Positions 29,162-38,830 of a DNA stretch of 64,000 bases are shown one piece after another. The stretch is from assembly GCF_025398155.2 (NCBI RefSeq), contig NZ_CP104562.2, positions 5,456,001 through 5,520,000 on the forward strand, given 5' to 3'. The notes beneath the pieces are model-generated. The model saw only the letters and a program-made list of their open reading frames with translations, made no database searches and had not been told where the DNA came from. Source of the DNA: Roseateles amylovorans (GTDB lineage Bacteria; Pseudomonadota; Gammaproteobacteria; Burkholderiales; Burkholderiaceae_C). Each line of letters starts with the position of its first letter. Position 1 is the stretch's first letter. The position numbers were made by a program, and so were the translations under genes.

Positions 29162-30397
29162 ATGGCGACGACCACCGCAGGTGCCCGCAACAGCAAGCAG
29201 GGCATCAAGGAATTCATCTACGAGTGGGAAGGCAAGGACCGCAACGGCAAGATGGTCCGGGGCGAGATGCGCGCCGGAGGTGAAGCCGTGGTCAGCGCCT
29301 CGCTGCGTCGCCAGGGCATCCTGGTCAGCAAGGTCAAGAAGCGCCGCACCGGCGGCGGGAAGTCCATCAAGCAGAAGGACATCTCCGTCTTCACCCGCCA
29401 GCTCGCCACCATGATGCGCGCCGGCGTGCCGCTGCTGCAGGCGTTCGACATCGTCGCCCGCGGCAGCACCAACCCGCGCATGACCAAGCTGCTCAACGAC
29501 ATCCGTCAGGATGTCGAGACCGGTACCAGCCTGTCGGTGGCCTTCCGCAAGCATCCGATGCACTTCGATGCGCTGTACTGCAACCTCGTCGAAGCCGGCG
29601 AGTCGGGCGGTATCCTGGAAGCCTTGCTGGATCGTCTGGCGATCTACCAGGAAAAGACAGTCGCCCTGAAGGGCAAGATCAAGAGCGCGCTGACCTACCC
29701 GATCGCGGTGATGGTGGCCGCCTTCGTCGTGACCGCGATCATCATGATCTTCGTGGTCCCGACCTTCCGCGACGTGTTCAAGTCGTTCGGCGCCGACCTG
29801 CCGGCACCAACGCTGTTCGTGATCTGGCTGTCGGAAATCTTCGTCAACTACTGGTACATCATCTTCGCGGCCGTGGGTGGCGGGGTGTACTTCTTCTTCG
29901 AGAGCTGGAAGCGCTCGGAGCGGATGCAGAAGTTCATGGACCGGCTGCTGCTGAAAGTGCCGATCTTCGGCCCGCTGATCTACAAGTCCGCGGTCGCCCG
30001 CTGGACCCGCACCTTGTCGACGATGTTCGCCGCCGGTGTGCCGCTGGTCGAAGCGCTGGACTCGGTGGGCGGTGCCTCGGGCAATGCCGTCTTCCAAGAG
30101 GCCACCGAGAAGATCCAGCGTGATGTCTCCACCGGCGCCTCGCTGACCACCTCGATGCAGACCACCGGGATCTTCCCGGTCATGGTGCTGCAGATGTCGT
30201 CCATCGGTGAAGAATCCGGCTCGCTGGACCACATGCTGGGCAAGGCCGCCGACTTCTATGAAGAAGAGGTCGACGAGGCCGTCAAGGCGCTGTCCAGCCT
30301 GATGGAGCCTTTGATCATCGTGTTCCTGGGTACCTTGATCGGCGGCATCGTGGTCGCCATGTACCTGCCCATCTTCAAGCTCGGCGCGGTGGTTTGA
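29162..30397 (+). CDS. pilC: Type IV pilus inner-membrane platform protein PilC
   Basis: The polytopic platform on which PilB acts. The 411-residue protein has two T2SSF domains (about 75-200 and 280-400), each with the pattern FTRQLATMMRAGVPLLQA / WTRTLSTMFAAGVPLVEA, and three membrane helices. ATG 29162 has GGAGG four bases upstream and is preferred over ATG 29147. The gene ends directly against pilD. Confidence 0.96.
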   Translation: MATTTAGARNSKQGIKEFIYEWEGKDRNGKMVRGEMRAGGEAVVSASLRRQGILVSKVKKRRTGGGKSIKQKDISVFTRQLATMMRAGVPLLQAFDIVARGSTNPRMTKLLNDIRQDVETGTSLSVAFRKHPMHFDALYCNLVEAGESGGILEALLDRLAIYQEKTVALKGKIKSALTYPIAVMVAAFVVTAIIMIFVVPTFRDVFKSFGADLPAPTLFVIWLSEIFVNYWYIIFAAVGGGVYFFFESWKRSERMQKFMDRLLLKVPIFGPLIYKSAVARWTRTLSTMFAAGVPLVEALDSVGGASGNAVFQEATEKIQRDVSTGASLTTSMQTTGIFPVMVLQMSSIGEESGSLDHMLGKAADFYEEEVDEAVKALSSLMEPLIIVFLGTLIGGIVVAMYLPIFKLGAVV

Positions 30398-31342
30398 TTG
30401 CTGGATCGGGAGTTCTTTTCCCTGCTGCTGTCCCCGTGGTATCTCGGTCTGATCGGACTGTGCATCGGCAGCTTTCTGAACGTGGTCATCTACCGCCTGC
30501 CGGTGATGATGCAACGACAGTGGCTGTCCGATTGCGCCGAGGAGCTCTCCGACCCTGAGGTGGTGAGCGCCAACGCCGGCCTGGCAAAGCCGCAGGCCGA
30601 CGTCCTGAGCGAGGCCGTGCGCCCGCTGCAGGCCGCCATGGAAGCACAGGCACCGCTGGGTCTGATCAAGCCGCGCTCGCGCTGCCCGCATTGCGGTCAT
30701 GCGCTGCGCTGGCATGAGAACCTGCCGCTGATCGGCTGGCTGCGCCTGCGGGGACGTTGCGCCTCCTGCAAGGCGCCGATTTCGCCGCGCTATCCGATCA
30801 TCGAAGCGGTGACCGGCGCCCTCTTCGCGCTGATCGCCTGGCACTTCGGCCCCGAATTCCACACGCTGCTGTACTGCGGTTTCGCCGCTGCGCTGGTGGC
30901 GTTGGCGGGCATCGATTGGGACACCACCCTGCTGCCCGACAGCATCACCCAGCCCCTGCTCTGGGCTGGCTTGACCGCCGCCTGGGCCGGTTTCATTCCG
31001 GTGACCTTCAACGACGCCATGATCGGCGCGCTGGTGGGCTACCTGTCGCTGTGGTCGGTGTACTGGGTCTTCAAGCTGGTTACCGGCAAGGAAGGCATGG
31101 GCTACGGCGACTTCAAGCTGTTGGCTGGCTTGGGGGCCTGGATGGGCTGGCAAATGGTGTTGCCGATCGCGCTCGGCGCCTCGCTGATCGGCGCGGTGGT
31201 GGGCATCATCATGAAGCTGCGCAGCAGCCTGCGGGAGGGCCGCTATGTGCCCTTCGGCCCCTTCCTCGCGGGTGCGGCCCTGGTGCTGCTGGTGATCGGC
31301 AAGTCACAGGTGATGGGCTGGCTGGGCTGGTCCGGCACCTGA
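30398..31342 (+). CDS. pilD: Prepilin peptidase / N-methyltransferase PilD
   Basis: Cleaves and N-methylates type IV prepilins and type II pseudopilins in the inner membrane. The 314-residue protein has the N-terminal methyltransferase region with the zinc cysteines C96, C99, C121, C124, and the aspartic protease sites in ALAGIDWDTTLLPD and GYGDFKLLAG. The segment between the first helix and the first CxxC (about 36-95) is long. The start is TTG immediately after the pilC TGA with no gap, so translation is probably coupled. No pilin gene is in the window. Confidence 0.95.
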   Translation: MLDREFFSLLLSPWYLGLIGLCIGSFLNVVIYRLPVMMQRQWLSDCAEELSDPEVVSANAGLAKPQADVLSEAVRPLQAAMEAQAPLGLIKPRSRCPHCGHALRWHENLPLIGWLRLRGRCASCKAPISPRYPIIEAVTGALFALIAWHFGPEFHTLLYCGFAAALVALAGIDWDTTLLPDSITQPLLWAGLTAAWAGFIPVTFNDAMIGALVGYLSLWSVYWVFKLVTGKEGMGYGDFKLLAGLGAWMGWQMVLPIALGASLIGAVVGIIMKLRSSLREGRYVPFGPFLAGAALVLLVIGKSQVMGWLGWSGT

Positions 31343-31347
31343 CACAA

Positions 31348-31441
31348 TGATTGGCTGATTGGCTGATTGGCTGATCGATTGATCGGCTGTTCGACCGATC
31401 GGCTGTTCGGCCGGCCGATGAGCCCGATGAGTCATCGGCCG
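31348..31441. repeat. Tandem TGATTGGC repeats and GATCGGCTGTTCG direct repeat
   Basis: Three perfect copies of TGATTGGC (31348-31371) are followed by two 13-bp copies of GATCGGCTGTTCG (31381-31393 and 31397-31409) and several CCGATGAG-like words. The stretch lies between pilD and coaE and has several short inverted pairs. Confidence 0.75.
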
Positions 31442-31516
31442 CTCGCCCGATCGTCTCCAGTCGTTCAGGACACCTCCCACCACCCCAAGCACCCCGCACA
31501 CGACGGAGTCACAACG

Positions 31517-32116
31517 ATGCGAATCGGCCTCACCGGTGGCATTGGCAGCGGCAAGAGCACCGTGGCGCAAGCCCTGGTGGCGCTGGGCGGGGCGCATCTG
31601 GTGGACACCGACGCGATTTCGCGCGCACTCACCCAACCCGGCGGCGCGGCGATGCCAGCCATCGCCGAGCGATTCGGCGCCAGTTTCGTCACCCCGGACG
31701 GTGCGCTCGACCGCGCCGCGATGCGCGAACTGGCCTTCCACCAACCCGACGCCAAACGCGCGCTCGAGGCCATCCTCCATCCGATGATCGGCGCCGAGAC
31801 CGAGCGCCAGGCCCTGCTGGCGCAGGCCGACCAACTGGTGGTGTTCGATGTGCCGCTGCTGGTGGAATCGGGACGATGGCGCCAGAAGCTGCAACGCGTG
31901 CTGGTGGTCGACTGCGAGGAAACCACCCAGATCGCCCGGGTGATCCAGCGCTCCGCACTGAGCGAAGCGGCGGTGCGGGCCATCATCGCGCAGCAGGCCA
32001 CCCGAGCCCAGCGTCGCGCGGCCGCGGATGCGGTGATCTACAACGAAGGCATCGACCTGGCTTCCCTCCAGGCCGAGGTGGCCTCGCTGCTACAGGGTCC
32101 GCTCTTTCGCCGATGA
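31517..32116 (+). CDS. coaE: Dephospho-CoA kinase
   Basis: Last step of coenzyme A synthesis. The 199-residue P-loop kinase begins MRIGLTGGIGSGKSTVA (P-loop GGIGSGKS at 7-14) and has HLVDTDAISRAL and the DVPLLVESG segment typical of CoaE. ATG 31517 has GGAG upstream. It sits between pilD and zapD, the conserved proteobacterial pilBCD-coaE-zapD-yacG order. Confidence 0.96.
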   Translation: MRIGLTGGIGSGKSTVAQALVALGGAHLVDTDAISRALTQPGGAAMPAIAERFGASFVTPDGALDRAAMRELAFHQPDAKRALEAILHPMIGAETERQALLAQADQLVVFDVPLLVESGRWRQKLQRVLVVDCEETTQIARVIQRSALSEAAVRAIIAQQATRAQRRAAADAVIYNEGIDLASLQAEVASLLQGPLFRR

Positions 32117-32215
32117 CCCTGTCCTGAGGGACTCATTCTTGCCCCCTTGCCCGGTCCGGGTCACCGGTTCCACGCGTGTGGAACAATGGCCCCTTGCCGC
32201 AAAGGGATGGTCGAT

Positions 32216-32971
32216 TTGATCCTCTACGAATACCCGTTCAACGAGAGCATTCGCACGATGCTCAGGCTGGAGCATCTGTTCGATCGGTTGGGTCAGCTGA
32301 TGGCGCGCGACACCGCGATGGACCATCACTACGCGCTGTCCACCATCTTCGAAGTGATGGATGTCGCCTCGCGTGCCGACCTGAAATCCGACCTGCTCAA
32401 GGAGCTGGAGCGCCACCGTGCCCAGCTCAACAGTTACCGGGGCAACCCGGCAATCGCCGAGTCGATCCTGGACGAGTTCATCGGCCGCATTGACCAAGCC
32501 TTCACCAAGCTCAACCAGCTGCCGGGCAAGGCTGGCCAGACGCTCACCGGCAACGAATGGCTGATGAGCATCCGCAGCCGCATCTCCATCCCGGGCGGCA
32601 CCTGCGAATTCGACCTGCCGGCCTACTACGCCTGGCAGCAGTTGCTGCCGGTGCGGCGCCGCAACGACCTGATGCAGTGGTCCCAGACCTTGATGCCGCT
32701 GGCTGAAGCGCTGAACGTGCTGCTCAACCTCATCCGCGACAGCGGCTCACCGCACAAGGTCGCCGCCCACGCAGGCCAGTACCAGCAAAGCCTGCCGCAA
32801 GGCCGCAGCTTCCAGTTGCTGCGCATGCGCATCGATCCGAGCCTGGGACTGGTGCCTGAAATCAGCGGTCACCGGCTGATGGTGTCGATCCGGCTGATGC
32901 GCCAGGATGAGGATGGCCGCTTGAAACCTGCGCCGGTGGACGCCACCTTCGAACTCACCTTGTGCTCCTGA
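32216..32971 (+). CDS. zapD: Cell division protein ZapD
   Basis: Crosslinks FtsZ filaments at the division ring. The 251-residue length matches E. coli ZapD (247). The start LILYEYPFNESIRTMLRLEH is the family N-terminus. TTG 32216 is chosen because AAAGGGATGG stands at a good distance before it; ATG 32207 is the alternative and would add three residues but has no spaced ribosome-binding site. Conserved blocks include MSIRSRISIPGGTCEFDLP and LRMRIDPS. Confidence 0.93.
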   Translation: MILYEYPFNESIRTMLRLEHLFDRLGQLMARDTAMDHHYALSTIFEVMDVASRADLKSDLLKELERHRAQLNSYRGNPAIAESILDEFIGRIDQAFTKLNQLPGKAGQTLTGNEWLMSIRSRISIPGGTCEFDLPAYYAWQQLLPVRRRNDLMQWSQTLMPLAEALNVLLNLIRDSGSPHKVAAHAGQYQQSLPQGRSFQLLRMRIDPSLGLVPEISGHRLMVSIRLMRQDEDGRLKPAPVDATFELTLCS

Positions 32972-33024
32972 GCGCGTCCCGCGCCACCGCAGCCTGTTGA
33001 TCCCCGACATCGCCCGACCTCGTC

Positions 33025-33249
33025 ATGACTGACCCGCGCCCGACCCCTTCATCGACTGCGCCGGCCGCCGCGCCGCGCATTGTTCCCTGCCCCACCTGCG
33101 GCGGCGACAGCATCTTCGCGCCCAGCAACAAGTGGCGCCCGTTCTGCGGCGAACGCTGCCGACAGATCGACCTGGGCCACTGGGCCGACGAATCGTTCCG
33201 GGTCGCCGCGCCGCCGTCCACGGCGGATGAGAACGACGCCGAGAAATGA
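33025..33249 (+). CDS. yacG: DNA gyrase inhibitor YacG
   Basis: A 74-residue zinc-ribbon protein that binds GyrB and inhibits gyrase in E. coli. Cysteines C22, C25, C41 and C45 are in CPTCGG and [17 protein letters not shown], which is the family signature. It closes the coaE-zapD-yacG group. Confidence 0.94.
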   Translation: MTDPRPTPSSTAPAAAPRIVPCPTCGGDSIFAPSNKWRPFCGERCRQIDLGHWADESFRVAAPPSTADENDAEK

Positions 33250-33347
33250 TTCCCACGCGGGGCCGCGCCTCACGCGCGCCCCGCGGGCGCTCTGACGGCA
33301 CGCCCTGCCGATGATCCACCGCCGGCGGACCCGCCGGCAGCCGCGAA

Positions 33348-33968
33348 TCAGGCCGCCAGCAGTCCTCGCCGTACCAGTTCCTCGCGCGCGGTCTCCGGCG
33401 TGGTGAACAACCACGCCTGCCAACCCAGCGCCTGAGCCGCTTCGATGTTGGCTGGATGGTCATCCAGGAACAGCAGTTCCGACGCGTCCACGCCGAAGGC
33501 CGAGCGGGCCAGATCGAAGATCTCCTGTGCCGGCTTCGACTGCTTCACGCGTCCGGAGAACACGCCGGACTCGAACCACTCGTCCAGCGGGTGACTGGAC
33601 TCCAGATACTCGGCATAAGGGACCGGCATGTTGGACAGGAAGTGCAGCGTGTGCCCGGCCTGCTTGAGCTCGGCGATCAGCGCCGCCGTGCCTTCGATCA
33701 ACTGCAGTTCTTGCGGCACCGCGTTCATCACCGCGACGATCTCGTCGCGCGGCCAACCGGTGCGCTCGGCAATGCGGGTGGCGGTGGTGTCGGCATCGGC
33801 CAGTCCCTGGTCGAATGCGCCCCAATCGCCGGTGTAGGCCTGGAAAAAGTCCTTGGCGATGGCCGCACCTGCGTCCTCGTCGGGCGCACGATGCGGCCAG
33901 ACGCGGGCCAGGAAACTGGGCGGATGCCAACGGAACAGCACGCCGCCAAAGTCGAACACGATCTTCAT
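33348..33968 (-). CDS. HAD-superfamily hydrolase, YihX-like
   Basis: A 206-residue HAD subfamily IA protein. Motif I is VFDFGGVLFRW with the nucleophile D6; the second position after it is G rather than D, as in YihX-like members. Motif II is FLSNMPV and motif IV is LLFLDDHPANIEAA. YihX dephosphorylates glucose-1-phosphate; this substrate is attractive next to pgi but not proven. It lies 69 bp downstream of pgi on the same strand. Confidence 0.85.
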   Translation of the reverse strand: MKIVFDFGGVLFRWHPPSFLARVWPHRAPDEDAGAAIAKDFFQAYTGDWGAFDQGLADADTTATRIAERTGWPRDEIVAVMNAVPQELQLIEGTAALIAELKQAGHTLHFLSNMPVPYAEYLESSHPLDEWFESGVFSGRVKQSKPAQEIFDLARSAFGVDASELLFLDDHPANIEAAQALGWQAWLFTTPETAREELVRRGLLAA

Positions 33969-34037
33969 TCGTAGCCTACCTACAGCTGATGAAACAGAAG
34001 TGATGCGGGACTCGCGCCCGCCGGCGAGGCCGCAGAC

Positions 34038-35666
34038 TCAATCGCGCAGCTTGGCCAGCAGCCCGGCGGTGGACCCATCCAGGCCCGAGGCGTCACCGGT
34101 CGACAGCCGCGGCAGCAGGCTGTTGCACAGCGCCTTGCCCAGCTCCACGCCCCACTGATCGAAGCTGTTGATGCCCCACACCGCGCCGCTGACGAACACC
34201 CGCTGCTCATACAGCGCGATCAAGGCGCCCAGCGACGACGGCGTCAGCGCCTCCAGCAACAAGGTGGTGCTGGGTCGATTGCCAGGGAAGCTGCGATGCC
34301 GCGCCAGCACGTCCGGCGCCAGATCCTTCGAGGCCGTCGGCGCGGATTCGGCACGCGCCGCGTCGGCGGTCTTGCCTTGCATCAGCGCCTGCGACTGGGC
34401 CAGGCAGTTGGCCAGCAGCTTGGTGTGCTGATCGCTCAGCCGCGCCAGCAGCTCGCCCTGCACATGCTCGCCATATTGCGGCCGCTTCACCGCGATGAAT
34501 TCCACCGGGATCACATCGGTGCCCTGGTGCAGCATCTGGAAGTAGGCATGCTGGCCGTTGGTGCCGGCCTCGCCCCAGACCACCGGGCTGGTGCCGTAGG
34601 GCAGCGACGCGCCATCCCGGTCCACGCCCTTGCCGTTGCTCTCCATCTCCAACTGCTGAAGGTAGGCCGGCAGCCGGCGCAGTCCCTGGTGATACGGCGC
34701 CACCGAGCGGCTGGTGAAGCCATGGAAGTTGCGATACCAGACATCCAGCAGACCCAGCAGCACCGGCAGGTTCCTGGCCAGCGGCGCCGTGCGGAAATGT
34801 TGGTCCATCGCATGGGCGCCGGCCAGCAGCGCCCGGAACTGGGCCGATCCCACCGCGATCGCAATCGGCAGGCCGATCACCGACCACAGCGAATAACGAC
34901 CGCCCACCCAATCCCAGAAACCGAAGGTGGTGCTGATGCCGAATTCGGCGGCCGCCTTCGCATTGCTGGTGGTCGCCGCGAAATGCCGGGCGATGTCGGT
35001 GCCGCCTTGCTGCAGGAACCAGGCCTTGGCGGCCAGCGCGTTGGCCAGCGTTTCCTGCGTGGTGAAGGTCTTGGACGCGATGATGAACTGCGTCGTCTCG
35101 GGACGCAGCCCCCGCAGCACCGGGGCCAGGTCGTGCCCGTCCACGTTGGAGACGAAATGCAGCTTCAGCGTGGCCGGCACAAAGGCCTGCAACGCCTGCA
35201 CCACCATGGCCGGCCCGAGGTCCGATCCGCCGATGCCGATATGGACCACATCGGTGATGCCGCTGCGGGCCTGGTCGCGCACGCTGTCCGCAAAGGCCAG
35301 CATCCGGTCCAGCGAGGCCTGGACCTCGTCGCTGAACGGCCCCTGGCCGGCGGGGGCGCGCAAGGCGGTGTGGAGCACCGCGCGGCCTTCGGTGAGGTTG
35401 ATCGGTGCGCCGGTGAACAGCGCCTCGCGTTGCGATTCCAGCCGCACCTCGGCGGCCAGATCCAGCAGCAGTTCCAGGGTTCGCTCGTCGATGCGGTTCT
35501 TCGACAGATCGGCGAACACCTCCGGCGCCTGCAGCGACCAGCGCGCGAAGCGGCCGGGCTCGGCGTCGAAGGCGCGGCGCACGTCAAAGGCCGCACCCGA
35601 CTGTTGGAAATGGCTCTGCAGGGCAGCCCAGCTCGGGCCGCGGTCGCAACGCGGGTAGTCGCTCAT
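34038..35666 (-). CDS. pgi: Glucose-6-phosphate isomerase
   Basis: Interconverts glucose-6-phosphate and fructose-6-phosphate. The 542-residue length is normal. The signatures are [28 protein letters not shown] and [15 protein letters not shown]. The start overlaps the tal stop by 4 bp (ATGA), so tal and pgi are translationally coupled. Confidence 0.97.
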   Translation of the reverse strand: MSDYPRCDRGPSWAALQSHFQQSGAAFDVRRAFDAEPGRFARWSLQAPEVFADLSKNRIDERTLELLLDLAAEVRLESQREALFTGAPINLTEGRAVLHTALRAPAGQGPFSDEVQASLDRMLAFADSVRDQARSGITDVVHIGIGGSDLGPAMVVQALQAFVPATLKLHFVSNVDGHDLAPVLRGLRPETTQFIIASKTFTTQETLANALAAKAWFLQQGGTDIARHFAATTSNAKAAAEFGISTTFGFWDWVGGRYSLWSVIGLPIAIAVGSAQFRALLAGAHAMDQHFRTAPLARNLPVLLGLLDVWYRNFHGFTSRSVAPYHQGLRRLPAYLQQLEMESNGKGVDRDGASLPYGTSPVVWGEAGTNGQHAYFQMLHQGTDVIPVEFIAVKRPQYGEHVQGELLARLSDQHTKLLANCLAQSQALMQGKTADAARAESAPTASKDLAPDVLARHRSFPGNRPSTTLLLEALTPSSLGALIALYEQRVFVSGAVWGINSFDQWGVELGKALCNSLLPRLSTGDASGLDGSTAGLLAKLRD

Positions 35667-36613
35667 CGGAGGCTTTCGATCATCTGGTCCAGTTTGCCGG
35701 CGTCGACGGCGAACAGGCGGATGCCTTCAGCCAGCTTCTCGGTGGCCATCGCATCCTGGTTGAGGGCGAAGCGGAAGGCCGCCTCGTTGTAGGAGACCTT
35801 CGGCAGGTCCAGCGCCTGAGCGGCGGCGGCGTCGAGCGCGCGTGCCAGAGGCGCCTCGTTGCCTTGCAACTGGGCCAGCAGGTCCGGGCTGATGGTCAGC
35901 AGATCGCAACCGGCCAGGGCCTGGATCTGGCCCACATTGCGGAAGCTCGCGCCCATCACCTCGGTGGCGATGCCGTGCTTCTTGAAGTAGTTGTAGATCG
36001 CCGCCACCGACTTCACACCGGGGTCGTTGACACCCGCATTCGCGGCCTCGTCCCAGTTCGGGCCGGCGGCCTTCTTGTACCAGTCGTAGATGCGACCGAC
36101 GAACGGGGAAATCAGCTGGATGCCGTTCTCGCCGCAGGCCACCGCCTGGCAGAAGGAGAACAGCAGCGTCAGGTTGGTGTGGATGCCCTCACGCTCGAGC
36201 TCGCGGGCGGCCTGGATGCCTTCCCAGGTCGAGGCCACCTTGATCAGCACGCGGTCGCGGCCGATGCCGGCGTCCTCGTACAGCTTCATGATGCGACGCG
36301 CGCGGGCCAGCGAGCCCACGGTGTCAAAGCTCAGCCGGGCATCGACTTCGGTCGACACACGACCCGGCACGACCTTCAAAATCTCCAGGCCGAAGGCGAC
36401 CAGCACCTTGTCCACGATGAGGTCCAGCGCCTCGCCCTTGTGGGCCGCGACGGTGTCCTCCAGCAGATGAGCGTAATCAGGCGACTGCACCGCCTTCAGG
36501 ATCAGCGACGGATTGGTCGTCGCGTCGCGCGGCGTGAACTGCGCGAGCTGCTTGAAGTTGCCGGTATCGGCCACCACGGTGGTGAAGGCCTTCAGTTGTT
36601 CGAGCTGATTCAT
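35663..36613 (-). CDS. tal: Transaldolase
   Basis: Transfers a dihydroxyacetone unit between sugar phosphates in the non-oxidative pentose phosphate pathway. The 316-residue protein belongs to the TalB type. The Schiff-base lysine is K125 in [16 protein letters not shown], and [10 protein letters not shown] is near the N-terminus. ATG 36613 ([18 protein letters not shown]) matches family starts. It is divergent from zwf and coupled to pgi. Confidence 0.97.
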   Translation of the reverse strand: MNQLEQLKAFTTVVADTGNFKQLAQFTPRDATTNPSLILKAVQSPDYAHLLEDTVAAHKGEALDLIVDKVLVAFGLEILKVVPGRVSTEVDARLSFDTVGSLARARRIMKLYEDAGIGRDRVLIKVASTWEGIQAARELEREGIHTNLTLLFSFCQAVACGENGIQLISPFVGRIYDWYKKAAGPNWDEAANAGVNDPGVKSVAAIYNYFKKHGIATEVMGASFRNVGQIQALAGCDLLTISPDLLAQLQGNEAPLARALDAAAAQALDLPKVSYNEAAFRFALNQDAMATEKLAEGIRLFAVDAGKLDQMIESLR

Positions 36614-36879
36614 GATGAGGACGCCGTGAGGTTCGGCGGTCAGAAAGGTCGGAGAAGTCAGTGAGGGCGGACCGTCGGGAAAACCGGCCACGGGCGGTGA
36701 CCGAGGCATGGCACTTGCCACATCCAGCCGCCACCGACGACGCGCCGGCCCGTATTAGAACCCGGATGGAATGGCCGCCCACTCGTGGCTCCGATACCGA
36801 TGGTGACCGTCGGTGGACCCCGCTGTGGGCAAGCGCCGCACCCAGGTCCGCGCCCGCATCCGCGCCTTCAGGGCGCTCA

Positions 36880-36911
36880 TTGACCGTCTGAAGAAACTGG
36901 GGCATCATAAT
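36880..36911 (+). promoter_or_regulatory. Candidate zwf promoter
   Basis: TTGACC (36880-36885) is a near-consensus -35. ATCATA (36904-36909, 18-bp spacing) or CATAAT (36906-36911, 20-bp spacing) can serve as -10. Transcription would begin at about 36916-36918, inside the inverted repeat listed next. Confidence 0.5.
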
Positions 36912-36914
36912 TCC

Positions 36915-36929
36915 GGTAACTTCGTTACA
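36915..36929. promoter_or_regulatory. Candidate HexR operator
   Basis: GGTAACTTCGTTACA contains the perfect inverted repeat GTAAC-TTC-GTTAC. It resembles the TGTAAT-n3-ATTACA type of HexR site described in gammaproteobacteria. It lies at the expected transcription start of zwf, and a HexR-like gene follows zwf. Confidence 0.55.
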
Positions 36930-36975
36930 TCAAGACGTCAGCCAACTTTCGCTCCCTGGCCGGAGCGCCACGCAC

Positions 36976-38421
36976 ATGTCCTTCGATCTCGTCTTCTTTG
37001 GTGGCACTGGTGACCTGACCTGGCGAAAGCTGATGCCCGCCCTGTTCCAGGCCTTCCGCCACGGCAAGCTGCCTGAGGGCGGCCGCATCCTGGCCGTCGC
37101 CCGCGACGAGATGCCGGACGAGCGTTACCGCGAATGGCTGAAAGAGCGCTTCCGCGAAGTCGAGGAAGGCAAGCGCCCGACCGACGAGGAGTTCGAGCGC
37201 TTCGCCTCGCTGGTGCATTACCGCCGCATGGACCTGTCGCAGCCGGACCACTATGCCCGGCTCAAGGAATGGCTGGGCGAGCGCAATGCGGACACGGTGG
37301 TGCTCTACCTGGCCACCAGCCCCCACCTCTTCACCCAGATCTGCCAGCAACTCGGCGCTGCCGGCCTGAACGGCCCGCGGGTGCGGGTGGTGCTGGAGAA
37401 ACCGCTGGGCCATGACCTGGCCAGCGCGCAGGAGATCAACAAGGTGGTGCGCTCGGTCTTCGACGAGACGCAAGCCTTCCGCATCGATCACTACCTGGGC
37501 AAGCCGTCGGTGCAGAACCTGATGGCGCTGCGCTTCGGCAATGCGCTGTTCGAGCCGCTGTGGCGCCGCGAGAGCATTGCCAACATCCAGATCACGCTGG
37601 CCGAAGGTCTGGGCGTGGGCACCCGCGGGCCGTTCTACGACGGCACCGGCGCACTGCGCGACATGATCCAGAACCATGCGCTGCAGCTGCTGACGATGAT
37701 CGCGATGGAAGCGCCGTCGAGCAACGATGCCGATGCAATCCGCGACGAGAAGCTCAAGGTGCTGCGCTCCCTCAAGCCCTTCACGCCGGAGACGGTGTCG
37801 CGCGATGTGGTGCGCGGCCAGTACCGTGCGGGGACGGTCGAGGGCAAGTCGGTACCCGGCTATCTGGACGAATCCAAGATCCCTGCCGACAGCCACACCG
37901 AGACCTTCGTGGCCCTGCGCACCGAGGTGCAGAACTGGCGCTGGGCCGGCGTGCCCTTCTACCTGCGGACCGGCAAGCGGCTGGCGGCGCGGGATGCGCA
38001 GATCGTCATCAATTTCCGTCCGGTGCCGCATCCGATCTTCCCGGGCAGCAGTTGCCCGAACCGGTTGATCATCAAGCTGCAACCGGAAGACGGGCTTGAG
38101 CTGCAGTTGATGGCGGCCAAGGGCGGGGCCAGCAATGAGATGCTGACGCCGGTCTCGCTGGATCTGGACTTCGACAAGGCGTTTGCGTCCAACCGCGTGG
38201 GGGCTTATGAGCGCCTGCTGCTGGATGCGATCGCGGGCCGGCTCAACCTGTTTGTGCGCAGCGATGAGCAGGAACAGGCCTGGAAGTGGGTGGAGCCCAT
38301 CCTCAACTTCTGGAAGACCGACAGCACCGGGCCGCGGACGTATGTGGCCGGCAGCTGGGGCCCGCCCGCCGCCAGCGCGCTCGTCGCCCGCGACGGGCAC
38401 GCCTGGATCGAAGAGTGCTGA
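36976..38421 (+). CDS. zwf: Glucose-6-phosphate 1-dehydrogenase
   Basis: Oxidises glucose-6-phosphate to 6-phosphogluconolactone, the entry to the pentose phosphate and Entner-Doudoroff pathways. The 481-residue protein has the nucleotide loop FFGGTGDLTWRKL (8-20), EKPLGHD (141-147) and the substrate site RIDHYLGK (169-176). The ATG at 36976 is the only good start. It is divergent from tal-pgi and followed by repeats and the HexR-like gene. Confidence 0.97.
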   Translation: MSFDLVFFGGTGDLTWRKLMPALFQAFRHGKLPEGGRILAVARDEMPDERYREWLKERFREVEEGKRPTDEEFERFASLVHYRRMDLSQPDHYARLKEWLGERNADTVVLYLATSPHLFTQICQQLGAAGLNGPRVRVVLEKPLGHDLASAQEINKVVRSVFDETQAFRIDHYLGKPSVQNLMALRFGNALFEPLWRRESIANIQITLAEGLGVGTRGPFYDGTGALRDMIQNHALQLLTMIAMEAPSSNDADAIRDEKLKVLRSLKPFTPETVSRDVVRGQYRAGTVEGKSVPGYLDESKIPADSHTETFVALRTEVQNWRWAGVPFYLRTGKRLAARDAQIVINFRPVPHPIFPGSSCPNRLIIKLQPEDGLELQLMAAKGGASNEMLTPVSLDLDFDKAFASNRVGAYERLLLDAIAGRLNLFVRSDEQEQAWKWVEPILNFWKTDSTGPRTYVAGSWGPPAASALVARDGHAWIEEC

Positions 38422-38432
38422 ATAAGGTACCC

Positions 38433-38713
38433 CCCTACTGGCTTCGCCAGCCCCCCAGGGGGCGAGCGGGAGCCCGGCAAAGCCGGATCTCCGCGCTCCG
38501 CTTGACGGGCGCCCTGGCTGCGCCGGGCTCGACTCGCTTGGTGGATGGGGATCCGCCCTACTGGCTTCGCCAGCCCCCCAGGGGGCGAGTGGGAGCCCGG
38601 GTGGATGGGGATCCCCCCTACTGGCTGCGCCAGCCCCCCAGGGGGCGAGCGGGAGCCCGGCAAAGCCGGATCCCCGCGCTCCGCTTGAGGGGCGCCCTGG
38701 CTGTGCCGGGCTC
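38433..38713. repeat. 98-bp intergenic repeat element, two full copies and one partial
   Basis: Full copies of equal length (98 bp, a handful of mismatches) run from 38433 to 38530 and 38616 to 38713. A 45-bp partial copy lies at 38556-38600. Copies begin CCCTACTGG and end GCCGGGCTC. Each holds hairpins CTGGC TTC GCCAG, CCCCC A GGGGG and CCGGC AAA GCCGG. The word GTGGATGGGGATCC occurs before copies 2 and 3. It looks like a REP/BIME-type family rather than a mobile gene. Confidence 0.88.
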
Positions 38714-38830
38714 TATTGGCTTGCGCGGCTTGATGAGCCATGAGATTGAGGCGTCTCGGGATAGGTCGTGGATGGCTGGATGGGGCGCGGCGGTGGGCAG
38801 GACATTCTTGGTTTTCGATAGGGCTTCGGT

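Larger units (their letters stand above)
36614..36975. other. Divergent tal / zwf control region
   Basis: The 362-bp spacer between divergent tal and zwf carries the zwf promoter candidate and the HexR-like operator (separate entries). For tal I find no clear promoter. No gene is seen. Confidence 0.6.

Noticed and set aside
27289..31342. A pilin gene in the pil cluster
   Set aside because: No short frame with a type IV prepilin leader (GFTLIE-like) is present between or next to pilB, pilC and pilD.
38433..38713. Possible insertion sequence
   Set aside because: There is no transposase frame and no terminal inverted repeat pair bounding the region; the copies look like a REP-type element.
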